A DNA stretch of 64,000 nt from Solidesulfovibrio alcoholivorans DSM 5433 (GTDB taxonomy: Bacteria; Desulfobacterota; Desulfovibrionia; Desulfovibrionales; Desulfovibrionaceae): assembly GCF_000702665.1 (NCBI RefSeq), contig NZ_JNJA01000001.1, positions 620,001 to 684,000 on the forward strand, given 5' to 3'. The translations under genes and the position numbers were made by a program. The notes beneath the pieces are model-generated. The model saw nothing but the letters and a program-made list of their open reading frames with translations, searched no databases and was not told the DNA's origin. Shown here one piece after another: positions 46,406 through 54,791 of this stretch. Every line of letters begins with the position of its first letter. Within the stretch, counting starts at the first letter, position 1.

Positions 46406-47044
46406 CTACGCGCCGATGACGATCCAGTGGCCGGCGTCTTCCCGCTCGATGCGGTAGTCGGTGACGCCGGCGGCGCGCAGGGCTTTTTCGTGGGTTTCGG
46501 GATCGGTGCCGGGCCGTGGCGGCGGTGGCGAGCCCGAGGCCCAACGCGGATGGCGGGAAGCCATCTGCCGACAGATGGCCTCGCGCATCTGCGGCGTGCC
46601 GAGCCCGCCGCCGAGGTAGGCCCGGCCGTGCGGGGCGAGCGCGCGCCGCACTTCGGCGAAGGCCCGGGGCAGGTCCTTCCAGAACATGACCGAGCCCCGG
46701 CTGACGATGAGGTCCGCGCTGGCGTCGGCAAGGGGCAGGGCGCAGGCGTCGCCGGCAAGGACCAGCGCGCGCCGGGCGAGGCCGCGTTCCCGGGCGCAAC
46801 GCGCCGCCGCCTTTAGCATGGCCGGGGCGTGGTCGAGCAGGACCGCGCGCATTGCGCTGCGCCCGGCCACGGCCAGGCCCAGGTCCCCGCCGCCGCAGCC
46901 GATGTCCAGGCACACGCCGCGCGTCAGCCCTGACTCGCGCAGGAACAGGTCGGCGTAGTAGGGATAAAGCGGCGCAAAGACCTCCCGTGCGATGGCAAGA
47001 AAGCCCTCCACATCCATGGGCCCGTCCGCACGTTCCTCTCCCAC
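46406..47044 (-). CDS. SAM-dependent class I methyltransferase
   Basis: The 212-residue protein has a Rossmann-type methyltransferase core: motif I LDIGCGGGDLGLAV, a motif II Asp in LLDHAP, GDACALPLADASADLIVSRGS for motifs III-IV, and a motif with GGGLGTP. Methyltransferase_11-type enzymes act on diverse small molecules; the substrate is unknown. The start is set at a GTG (47044) because a near-perfect AAAGGAGGTG lies six bases upstream; the ATG at 47017 has no such site. Confidence 0.75.
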   Translation of the reverse strand: MGEERADGPMDVEGFLAIAREVFAPLYPYYADLFLRESGLTRGVCLDIGCGGGDLGLAVAGRSAMRAVLLDHAPAMLKAAARCARERGLARRALVLAGDACALPLADASADLIVSRGSVMFWKDLPRAFAEVRRALAPHGRAYLGGGLGTPQMREAICRQMASRHPRWASGSPPPPRPGTDPETHEKALRAAGVTDYRIEREDAGHWIVIGA

Positions 47045-47120
47045 GTCCCGCACCTCCTTTTTCGCCGCATTTCCTCCGACCACGTCAGCGCCCAAGGGCC
47101 TTCCCCCCTATCGGGGTGGT

Positions 47121-47147
47121 CCAGGAGGGGCCCTCGGCCCCTCCTGG
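47121..47147. other. Perfect 12-bp stem-loop between methyltransferase and upstream gene
   Basis: Arms 47121-47132 and 47136-47147 are exact complements around CTC. It lies downstream of the 47195 gene on the minus strand and may terminate or process its message, although no U-run follows in that direction. Confidence 0.5.
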
Positions 47148-47194
47148 CCGCCGGAGGCATTTCTTCCCGTCTTTTCCCTCTCCCCTCTCTCCCC

Positions 47195-48337
47195 CTACTT
47201 TCCCGCTTTGTCGTCGCGGAAAATCACGGACATGAGCCCCTGGTTGTAGAGGTTGCGGGCGAAGCATTCGCAGGTCACGTCGCAGCCCGTGCACACGTGC
47301 ATGAACATGCTGCGGTTGCCCACGGCGATGCTGCGGCCCGGGTAGGCCTCGCCGATGGTCCCGCCGGGGAGCTCCTTGAAATAGCCGGAGAACGGGTAGG
47401 GCTTGTGTTCGCCGTCGTCCAGGTAATAGCGGTAGCCGCCGTTGTGCTCGAAAATGGGGTGGCGGCCGGTGGTGAGCGCCAGGTACTGGGCGTCGCCGGG
47501 TTCGTAGCGGAACCAGTCCTTGCCGTTGGCGCAAGTGGTGTAGGGGGGCTGGAATTCCGCGCAGCCCACGCCTTCGATGAGCGCCAGGGCGACGCGGTTG
47601 CCGGCTTCGAGCAGTTCGAGCAGGCGCGGCCGGATGTCCAGGATCGACGTCGCCGGGCCGAGGTTTTGCGAGACCGGGATCACGGCGCTCGGTTCCGGCA
47701 CCATGACCAGCCGGCGCAGCGAGCTGCCCTTGAAGTAGCCGCCGCGACAGGCCACGGCCATGTCGTCGGGGAGCCGGCCGCCGTCCTCGGGGCCGCCGCC
47801 GAAGAGGTCGAGGATTTCCTGTCTGGAGACGATGCGCGTGAGGTGCGGATTTTTGGCGAGCGCCTCCCGGTCGCGGTCCGACAGGTCGTAGAGCCCGGCG
47901 TAATGCGCGCACCAGTTGCTGGCCACGGCCAGGCCGTCGAGGTCTTCGAGGTCGATGGGGGTCGTGGCCGGGACGAGATCGCCCGTGCCCACGAGCACGG
48001 TGGTCATGCCCGACTCCCGGGCGAAGCGCGCCGCCTCGGCAAAGGCGTTTTCCACGTATGCGCGGCGCGTTTCCGGGGCAAGCGCACCGTAGCGGCTGGA
48101 ATAGTACTGCTGGGCGTAGGCCAGGAAGGCGAAACCGGGGTCGTAGCGGGCGACGAAATCCAGGGCGGTGTCCGTGACCCAGGCGTTGCTGCCGCCGTCG
48201 CGGTCGCCGGGAAAGGGATGGCGGGCGAGGATGTCGCCGACCATGCCGGAGAGCGGCGAAACGGCCTCGGTGGGGCGGCCGGAGCGCAGGTCCACGGCCT
48301 GTTGCCATTGCCGCGCGTCGAGCAGGGCAAGCGTCAT
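47195..48337 (-). CDS. Unrecognised conserved-looking protein coupled to an AmrS-type radical SAM gene
   Basis: The 380-residue protein has no signal peptide or membrane helix. It begins with a TLALLDARQWQQAVDL segment, has a central NWCAHYAGLYDLSDRD region, and ends in a Cys-containing segment (VCTGCDVTCECFARN) that could bind metal. I do not recognise the family. The ATG at 48337 follows AGGAGGT and overlaps the stop of the radical SAM gene (ATGA), so the two are translated together. The Cys cluster and partner suggest a role as a metal- or cofactor-containing substrate or helper of the radical enzyme, but that is only inference. Confidence 0.6.
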   Translation of the reverse strand: MTLALLDARQWQQAVDLRSGRPTEAVSPLSGMVGDILARHPFPGDRDGGSNAWVTDTALDFVARYDPGFAFLAYAQQYYSSRYGALAPETRRAYVENAFAEAARFARESGMTTVLVGTGDLVPATTPIDLEDLDGLAVASNWCAHYAGLYDLSDRDREALAKNPHLTRIVSRQEILDLFGGGPEDGGRLPDDMAVACRGGYFKGSSLRRLVMVPEPSAVIPVSQNLGPATSILDIRPRLLELLEAGNRVALALIEGVGCAEFQPPYTTCANGKDWFRYEPGDAQYLALTTGRHPIFEHNGGYRYYLDDGEHKPYPFSGYFKELPGGTIGEAYPGRSIAVGNRSMFMHVCTGCDVTCECFARNLYNQGLMSVIFRDDKAGK

Positions 48338-49341
48338 GCCGAGACCTCCTTGGCGTTCCAGGCCACATGCCCGCCGTAGAGGGCGATGGGGCCGCCACAT
48401 GACGGGCAGCGACCACCCGCGGCGAAAAAGGTGTCGAGCTTGTCCCCGCCGCAGCCCAGGCTGTGGCGCGAGATGGCCACGGCCCCGCAGGACGGGCAGT
48501 GGGTGTTGACCCAGCGCGAGCCGATGAAGTTATGGAAATAGACGTAGTCCAGGCGGCTTTTGACGGCTTCGACCTTGGCGCTTAAGGACTCGATGCTCGG
48601 GTAGTGCTCCTGCTGCATCCGGTATTCCGGCAGCAGGCGGAAGACGTGCCAGGGGATGTCGCGGCGCACACCGGCCAGAAAATCGGCCATGGCCTCCATC
48701 TCGTGGTCGTTGACGCCTTCGATGACGGGCGTGGTCACCTCCACGTGGCAGGTGCGCGCGAGCGCCTCGATGTTGCGCAGGATCGGGCCGGCCTCGGGAA
48801 CGCTGAGGTAATCGACGCAGAATTCCGGCGAGAGTCCCTTGAGGCTCACGTTGACGAAGGAAAAGATGCGTCCGAGCAGGGCCGTGGATTGCGGCGTGCC
48901 GTAGCCGTTGGTCAGGCAGCCCATGGCGATGCCGGCTTCCCTGGCGGCCTCGGCGACGCGGGAGAGCGTCGGCAGGGAGACGGTGGGCTCGTTGACGGCG
49001 AAGACGATGGCGTGGCAGCCGTGCTTTACCGCCTTGGCCACCATGGCTTCGGGGCCGATGTCGAGCATGATGTCGGCAAGGCCCGCCGGATCGACCTTGA
49101 CCACCTCGGCGTTGGCGCAATAGCGGCAATTGAAGTTGCAGCCGGACGTGCCGACCACGAGGCAGCGCGCCCCGGGCCAGGCGTGGTAGAAGGGGATCGT
49201 TTCCACGCGCGAGATGGCGTAGGCGCACCAGCGGTCCGGAAAGCGCTCCACGATCCTGCCGCCTTCCTGCCGGTACATCTTGCAATAGCCGAAGCTGTCC
49301 GGCCCGAGCCGGCAGCGCCGTTCGCAGTAATCGCATTCCAT
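48334..49341 (-). CDS. amrS: AmmeMemoRadiSam-type radical SAM enzyme (AmrS-like)
   Basis: The 335-residue protein has an N-terminal Cys-rich leader (CDYCERRCRLG), the radical SAM CNFNCRYC motif (CxxxCxxC) near residue 74, and a C-terminal zinc-ribbon-like tail with HCPSCG and GRCPSCGG. This layout matches AmrS proteins of the AmmeMemoRadiSam system, whose partners are AMMECR1 and Memo; here neither is adjacent. The start follows AAGGAG. Coupling to the unrecognised 47195 gene suggests that protein is the functional partner in this genome. Confidence 0.78.
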   Translation of the reverse strand: MECDYCERRCRLGPDSFGYCKMYRQEGGRIVERFPDRWCAYAISRVETIPFYHAWPGARCLVVGTSGCNFNCRYCANAEVVKVDPAGLADIMLDIGPEAMVAKAVKHGCHAIVFAVNEPTVSLPTLSRVAEAAREAGIAMGCLTNGYGTPQSTALLGRIFSFVNVSLKGLSPEFCVDYLSVPEAGPILRNIEALARTCHVEVTTPVIEGVNDHEMEAMADFLAGVRRDIPWHVFRLLPEYRMQQEHYPSIESLSAKVEAVKSRLDYVYFHNFIGSRWVNTHCPSCGAVAISRHSLGCGGDKLDTFFAAGGRCPSCGGPIALYGGHVAWNAKEVSA

Positions 49342-49439
49342 AAGGCCGCTCCTTGCCTGGCCGCGCGGCGCTTCGGGCGCGACGCCGGGCAGGCGTCCCG
49401 GCGTATCTGAACGCCGGGTGCGTAAAATGGCAAGCCGGA

Positions 49440-50162
49440 CTAGCCCGGCAGGCCCGGAAAACCCCTGCCGGCGCACCAGACCGCAAGCGCGGCCGCGACG
49501 AGCACGGCGTCGCCGGCGCGAAACGAAAGGCGCGCGCCGCCGGTAAGCGCCCGGCCGGAGATGCCCCGCAACTCCAGGGACAGGGCGAGGTCCGTGGCGC
49601 GGCGCATCTGCGCCAGGAACACCGGCACGAACAGGGGCAGGAAATTTTTCGGGTTCCAGAGTTTTTTCGGCGCGAAGCCCCGGCAGCGCTGCACCTCGAG
49701 GATGTGCATGGCCAGGGCGAAGACGTTGGGGAGCATGGTCGCCAGGGTGGAGGCGAAAAGCACGAGCTTGCCCGGCAGGCGCAAGGCGCGCAGGGCGAGC
49801 AGCAGATCGGAGAAGGTCGTCCATTTGACGACCAGGATGTCGGCCAAAACCACCACGAACAGGCGCAGGGAAAAGACCGCGAGCCACGAGAGACCGAGGA
49901 GCACGCCCGTTTGCCAGTCCGGGGCCTTTTCCATGCCGCCCAGGATGAACAGCAGGAGCAGGGTGGGCAGGGTCGCGGCGAAAACGACCGGCACGAGCAG
50001 CACCGTGCGGTCGAAATCGCGCGACAGCGCGAGCAGCCCGGCCAGGGCGACGATGAGCGCCACAAGCACGCGCCAGTCCTGGCAGTAGAAGACGTAGGCC
50101 GAAAGCGAGGCGGCGAAGAGACACTTGGCCAGGGGATTGGACCGCTTGAGCGTCAGGAGCAT
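49440..50162 (-). CDS. ecfT: ECF transporter transmembrane T component (CbiQ/EcfT-like)
   Basis: The 240-residue protein has about five to six hydrophobic segments. The two short Arg-containing coupling motifs expected in EcfT are visible as the LRALRLP and SLELRGI regions, the latter matching the A-R-G box that docks to the ATPases. It overlaps the ATPase gene by 10 bp and is the last of the TonB-receptor/S/AA/T operon. In the complex it links the S component to the ATPases at the inner membrane. Confidence 0.82.
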   Translation of the reverse strand: MLLTLKRSNPLAKCLFAASLSAYVFYCQDWRVLVALIVALAGLLALSRDFDRTVLLVPVVFAATLPTLLLLFILGGMEKAPDWQTGVLLGLSWLAVFSLRLFVVVLADILVVKWTTFSDLLLALRALRLPGKLVLFASTLATMLPNVFALAMHILEVQRCRGFAPKKLWNPKNFLPLFVPVFLAQMRRATDLALSLELRGISGRALTGGARLSFRAGDAVLVAAALAVWCAGRGFPGLPG

Positions 50163-51586
50163 GGTGCGGCCTCCGGTTGCGGCGCGTCGGGGACGTTGGG
50201 GCCATTGGGGACGTCGGCGACGATGCGCCCGCCTTCGAGGGTGACGCGGCGCGTGGCGGCCATGGTCGCGAAGGCCTCCTCGTGCGTGGCGAAGACCACG
50301 GCCTTGCCCGCGCTGGCCAGGGCGCGCACGCGCGCGGCCATGGCCGCCATGTTGGCGTCGTCGAGGCCCGTGGTCGGTTCGTCCAGGCAGAGGATGGCCG
50401 GCTCGGCCACGAGGATCGCGGCCAGGCACAGGCGGCGCTTTTCCCCGAAGCTCAGGGTGAGCGGCGCGCGCGTCTCCATGCCGCCAAGGCCCAGGGCGGC
50501 AAGCAGCGGCGCGCAGCGCGCGGCCCGCTCCTCGGCGGGCAGCCCCAGGTTGGCCAGCCAGTAGCCGCACTCGGCTTCCACGGTATGGGCGAAAATCTGC
50601 TCCTCGGGATTCTGGAACATGAGCCCCACGTCGCGCGCGGCACCAAGCCCCGGCCCGAGGCGGACCCGGCCGGCATGGGGTTTGGCCAGGCCCTTGATCA
50701 GGCGCAACAGCGTGGACTTGCCCGCGCCGTTGCCCCCGAGCAGGGCCACGGATTCGCCGGGGCGCACGGCGAGGTCCACGCCCGCAAGCACCGGTTTGTC
50801 CTTGGCGTAGCCGAACGCGACGCCTTCGCAGGCGACGGCCGGCTCCCTGGGCGCGACAGGCGCGAACGGCGGCAGCCCGGCGGCAAGCGCCCCGGGTGCG
50901 CGGCGGACGATGCGCCCGGGCGGGCCGTCGGCCACGATGCGGCCGTCCGACACCGCGAGCACGCGCTCGGCAAAGCCGCCGAGGCGCGCGAGGTCGTGCT
51001 CGATGACGACGACGATCCAGCCATGGCAGCGGCACAGCGTGCCGAGGTGCGCGAAAAGCCGGTCCGCCGTGGCCGCGTCCAGGTAGCTCGTGGGCTCGTC
51101 GAGGAGCAGCACCCGGGGTTCCATGGCCAGCATGGACAGCACGGCGGTGAGCTGCTTCTGGCCAAGCGACAGCGTCGCCACGGGCCTGTCGCGCTTGCCG
51201 GCGAAGGCGTAGCGGTCAAGCAGCGCGTCGGCCACGGCGGCGCAGCGGCCTTCGGGTTCGCCGCGCACGCGAAGGGCGAGCGCCAGTTCCTCGTAGACCG
51301 TGCGGCAGAAGAGCTGCGCCTCGGGGTTCTGGCCGACGAGTCCGGCGAAGCCGTCCGGCGCGCCGTCCGTGCCGTCCTCGCCGTCGTAGCGCAGGCTGCC
51401 CGTGGTTTCGCCGGCCAGGGCCAGGCGGTGCGCGCCGCACAGGTGGTAGCCCAGGGTGGATTTGCCCGATCCCGACGGCCCGACGATGCCGATGCGTTCG
51501 CCGGGCGCGACGGAAAGGCGCACGTCCGCGAGGATGGGCCGGTCCGCGCCGGCCGGGGTGAAGGAGACGCCCGTCAGCGCGATCAT
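50153..51586 (-). CDS. Fused ECF ATPases (EcfA1-EcfA2 in one chain)
   Basis: The 477-residue protein carries two complete ABC domains, each with its own Walker A (GPSGSGKST, GGNGAGKST), Q-loop (GQNPEAQLF, FQNPEEQIF), signature-like LSLGQKQ/LSFGEKR and Walker B (LLLDEPTSYLD, LCLDEPTTGLD). The Q-loop sequences are the ECF hallmark. Most ECF systems encode A1 and A2 separately; fusion is known in some. It overlaps both the S gene and the T gene, so the order on the minus strand is receptor, S, AA, T. Confidence 0.87.
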   Translation of the reverse strand: MIALTGVSFTPAGADRPILADVRLSVAPGERIGIVGPSGSGKSTLGYHLCGAHRLALAGETTGSLRYDGEDGTDGAPDGFAGLVGQNPEAQLFCRTVYEELALALRVRGEPEGRCAAVADALLDRYAFAGKRDRPVATLSLGQKQLTAVLSMLAMEPRVLLLDEPTSYLDAATADRLFAHLGTLCRCHGWIVVVIEHDLARLGGFAERVLAVSDGRIVADGPPGRIVRRAPGALAAGLPPFAPVAPREPAVACEGVAFGYAKDKPVLAGVDLAVRPGESVALLGGNGAGKSTLLRLIKGLAKPHAGRVRLGPGLGAARDVGLMFQNPEEQIFAHTVEAECGYWLANLGLPAEERAARCAPLLAALGLGGMETRAPLTLSFGEKRRLCLAAILVAEPAILCLDEPTTGLDDANMAAMAARVRALASAGKAVVFATHEEAFATMAATRRVTLEGGRIVADVPNGPNVPDAPQPEAAPCS

Positions 51587-52161
51587 GCCGTGCGCAGCAT
51601 GGCCACGGCCTGCAGACCGTTGATGCGTTTCCAGACCGAAAGCGCCAGCCAGACGCCGAGGCCGTTTATCGCCAGGGACGTGACCAGGGAGATGCTGAAG
51701 AGGAACTGCGTGGCCGTGGCCCAGGGTACGCCCATGGCCGTGCGTACGACCATGGCGGCCGACGGGCCGATCAGCCCGCCGGCGAGGATGGCGACATAGG
51801 CGCGGCCAAACGGCAGGGGCCGGCGCAGCAGGGTGAACAGGGCGTCGAAAACGACGCCCTGGGTCAGCGCGGGCACGAGCTTGAGGAAACCGGGCTCGCC
51901 CCCGGCCGCCGGCATGAACACGGCGGCCAGGAGCCCCCAGGCCAGTTCGTAGGCAATGAGCGTGCCGAAACGGTCGAGCATCAGGCGGGTGAGCACCATG
52001 AGCATGACCGAGACGATCATTTCCAGGCGCGCCACGGAATGGATGGCCGTCAGCTGGAGCGCGGTCTTAAAGACCATGCCCCAGCCGAAGTCCAGGGCCA
52101 CCATGGACGCGAAGAACACGACCTGGGCGGTGGTGAGCCCGCGTTTTTTCAGAACTTGCAT
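51583..52161 (-). CDS. ECF transporter substrate-specific (S) component
   Basis: The 192-residue protein has about six hydrophobic helices and the size and context of an ECF S component. It does not show a signature tying it to a known vitamin. The ATG at 52161 overlaps the receptor gene's 3' end by 13 bp and its own stop overlaps the ATPase start. The outer-membrane receptor in the same operon suggests a large or scarce ligand such as a corrinoid, heme precursor or metallophore. Confidence 0.7.
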   Translation of the reverse strand: MQVLKKRGLTTAQVVFFASMVALDFGWGMVFKTALQLTAIHSVARLEMIVSVMLMVLTRLMLDRFGTLIAYELAWGLLAAVFMPAAGGEPGFLKLVPALTQGVVFDALFTLLRRPLPFGRAYVAILAGGLIGPSAAMVVRTAMGVPWATATQFLFSISLVTSLAINGLGVWLALSVWKRINGLQAVAMLRTA

Positions 52162-54239
52162 GACAGTTCCAGGAACAGCATCCGTCCGACGTTCAGCGTA
52201 TTGGGGTTGTGGGCGTCCACGTACTGGTGGTCGAGCAGGTTCTCGCCGGAAAGCGATACGGTGAACTTCTCGCCGTAGCTGCCGAGGAAGTCCAGGTTGC
52301 GCCAGACCTTGGCGTTGAGCAGGGCGTGGGGCGGGATGATGTTGGCGTCGGTGTTGAGGTCGTCGCCGTACATGAGGCCCACGTACTGCACCGCGACCTT
52401 GCTGTTGACGTACTTGTTGAGCCAGGTAAACCCGACGTTGAACGAGTTCTGCGGCACCATGGGCAGGAGCTTGCCGACGAGGTCGGGCCGGCCGGTGAAA
52501 TCCGTGACGCGGGAATCGTTGAAGGTGTAGTTGGAGAACAGCGTGAATTTCTTGAGCACGTCGATGTTCTGGAACTTGAACGGGTCCCATTCGCCGTTCA
52601 ATTCCGCGCCCCAGATCTGCACCTGGCCGATGTTCTGCTTCTGGTAGATGCCGGAGGCGACCGTGATGTACGACTGGAGGTCGCGGGCGACGGAGAAGTA
52701 GCCGGAACCGGACAGGCGCACATTTTCCACGGGCTGCCAGTCCGAGCCGAGTTCCACGGAGTCGATCTGTTCCGGCCCGAGCGAGGGGTTGGAGATCTTG
52801 GTGCCGCCCTTCATCTTGCCGCTGCGGTACATGTCGTCGAGTAGCGGCGCGCGGAAGGCGTGGCCGTAGGAGGCGTAGGCGCTCAAGTTGTCCATGAAGA
52901 AGTATTTGACCGCGCCGCGCGGACTCCAGGCGTCCCAGGTATGGTCGGGGTAGTACTCGGTGTACTTGCTGAGGTTGGAGATGTTGGTGTCGTAGTGGCC
53001 GTCGAAGGTGGTGGCGTTGTCGTAGCGCAGGCCGCCCAGGAAAATGAGGCGGTCGTCGAGGAACTTGAGCTGATCCTGGGCGAAGATGCCGTAGCTGCGG
53101 ATCTTGCCGTAGTCCGTGGCGAAGTTTGGCGCGGTGCGGTAGTAGTCCGTGCCGTCCATGATGCCGACGCTGCAATCGAAGCCCACGGTGACGGTGTTGA
53201 ACCCGATTTCCTTGGACACGTTGGTGAGCAGGCCGTACTGCTTGCGGTTCACCTTGGTGTCGGTGCGGCTGTAGGTGTCGATGTCCGTGGTGTCCTTCCA
53301 GGACTCGTTGGTGCGGTCGTAGTGGATGTCGGTGAAATAGGCGTTGATGATGGTGGACCAGCCCGCCCAGGAGCCCGTGAACTTGCCCTGCCAGGCGTCG
53401 GTGTCGTAGCCGCGGTGCACGCCGTCGTAGGCGAAGTATTCCGTGCCTTCGCCGGCCTTCTGGTTGTCCTTGGTGTACTGGAATTCGAGGTTGTTGCCCT
53501 CGCTGATGTCCCAGCCGACCTTGGCGTTGACGGTCTTTTCCCGGATGTAGGAATCGACCGACCAGGGGGTCTGCTCGTCGCTCGGCGTGGCCATGTAGCC
53601 GGGGGAATTGTGATAGAGCGCCGAGACGCGGGCGTAGAGGGCGTTGCTTAAGGACTCGGACGTGCGCCCGGCGGCCACGGCGCGCACCTTCCAGTCGTCA
53701 TAGGTGCCGTAGCTGGTCGAGGCCGCGCCGGACAGGCGCTTGGTGGGCTTTTCGGTGATGATGTTGATGACGCCGCCCATGGCGTTGTTGCCGTAGATGG
53801 AGGCGGCGGGGCCCTTGAGGATCTCGATGCGCTTGACGTCCTCGAGGTTGATGCGGTTCCAGTTCACGTCGCCCATGTCCGAGGTGTTTTGCGGCACGCC
53901 GTCGATGAGGACCAGGGTGCGGCCCTGTTCGTTGCCGAGCCCGCGCAGGGACACCACGGACTTGAAGCTGAAGATGCCGCTCGGGCGCTCCACGTGCGCG
54001 CCGGAGATGTAGGAAAGGGCCTCGTCCACGGTCTGCACGGGCATGTCCTTGAGTTCCTGCCGCGTGATGACCGCGACGCGGCCGGGCACTTCCTTGAGCG
54101 GCTGCTCGGTGCGCGTGGCCGTGACCACCATGTCGTCCATCCTGGCGTCCACGTTGTCCCCTTCCCCGCCCTGGGCGAAAGCGGCAAGCGGCGCAAGGCA
54201 CATGGCCAGGACCGACGACACGACGAGAAAACGTTTCAT
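52149..54239 (-). CDS. TonB-dependent outer-membrane receptor
   Basis: The 696-residue protein has a signal peptide (about 1-22) and a TonB box-like DDMVVTATRTEQPL. A plug domain follows with VDEALSYISGAHVE, VSLRGLGNEQGRTLVLIDGVPQN and the conserved VKRIEILKGPAASIYGNNAMGGVINIIT segment. It continues into a beta-barrel ending LELSCKF. It resembles BtuB/CirA-type receptors. It heads an operon with ECF S, fused A and T genes, an arrangement that would carry the same ligand across both membranes. Divergent from tonB, which would power it. Confidence 0.9.
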   Translation of the reverse strand: MKRFLVVSSVLAMCLAPLAAFAQGGEGDNVDARMDDMVVTATRTEQPLKEVPGRVAVITRQELKDMPVQTVDEALSYISGAHVERPSGIFSFKSVVSLRGLGNEQGRTLVLIDGVPQNTSDMGDVNWNRINLEDVKRIEILKGPAASIYGNNAMGGVINIITEKPTKRLSGAASTSYGTYDDWKVRAVAAGRTSESLSNALYARVSALYHNSPGYMATPSDEQTPWSVDSYIREKTVNAKVGWDISEGNNLEFQYTKDNQKAGEGTEYFAYDGVHRGYDTDAWQGKFTGSWAGWSTIINAYFTDIHYDRTNESWKDTTDIDTYSRTDTKVNRKQYGLLTNVSKEIGFNTVTVGFDCSVGIMDGTDYYRTAPNFATDYGKIRSYGIFAQDQLKFLDDRLIFLGGLRYDNATTFDGHYDTNISNLSKYTEYYPDHTWDAWSPRGAVKYFFMDNLSAYASYGHAFRAPLLDDMYRSGKMKGGTKISNPSLGPEQIDSVELGSDWQPVENVRLSGSGYFSVARDLQSYITVASGIYQKQNIGQVQIWGAELNGEWDPFKFQNIDVLKKFTLFSNYTFNDSRVTDFTGRPDLVGKLLPMVPQNSFNVGFTWLNKYVNSKVAVQYVGLMYGDDLNTDANIIPPHALLNAKVWRNLDFLGSYGEKFTVSLSGENLLDHQYVDAHNPNTLNVGRMLFLELSCKF

Positions 54240-54791
54240 ACTCCCTCCCCTTGATCGCTCTACGGTTGGTACGTCTTGGCACGACTCCGCCGTCGCCGCG
54301 GCGCTGCGGTCACGAAAGCGCGCCTCTGCGGCCTACCCCCCCCCGGGGAAGCCGTGACAGAGACGCCTGCCCCGCGACCGCGTTTGCGCCCGGTGATCCG
54401 GGCCGCAACATCCCGCCGGCATCCGGCGGAGGCCTCTCCCGCGGCCCGTTTCCGCGCGCCGTCCTCCTTTTCCGTACCCCCGAAGCCTGCGGCCAAACGG
54501 GTCGCGGAATGGAGCGCGCGGCAAATGCTCTAGTGCAATGACTGTCACGCATAGTAAAAATTGCATGATAGTCAATTGATCCGTGATGTGACGACACGCA
54601 TGTTGTCACAAAACGTACAGGTCTGATTGAAAGACGCACCGTTTGGCGAAGTTGCATGCCTTGACAACGGCTGTCTCATAGGGAAAGCTCAAACAAATAG
54701 CAAGGCGTCACGATTTAATGAAAACCGTGATGGCTTGAGTACCTTCGTCACTCTAGTCGTTATTGTCGCTTGGTTCGCAAGCAAGATCGAT
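54240..54791. other. Divergent regulatory region between TonB receptor and tonB
   Basis: The gap is 552 bp. The receptor-proximal half (54260-54530) is GC-rich with several possible short hairpins that could form an mRNA leader; I could not match a known riboswitch. The tonB-proximal half (54535-54790) is AT-rich and holds the probable promoters and the inverted repeat at 54587-54610. No gene was supported. Confidence 0.5.
54587..54610. promoter_or_regulatory. Imperfect inverted repeat with TGTGA/TCACA ends
   Basis: TGTGACGACA and TGTTGTCACA form 10-bp arms with one mismatch around CGCA. The TGTGA/TCACA half sites resemble CRP/FNR-family sites, but the spacing (14 bp) is longer than the usual 6. 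Position between the divergent receptor and tonB genes suggests a shared operator. Confidence 0.5.

Noticed and set aside
54240..54530. Possible cobalamin riboswitch before the TonB receptor
   Set aside because: I could not find the conserved B12-box or the CCGCnACTG-type loop; only generic hairpins. An Infernal search would settle it.
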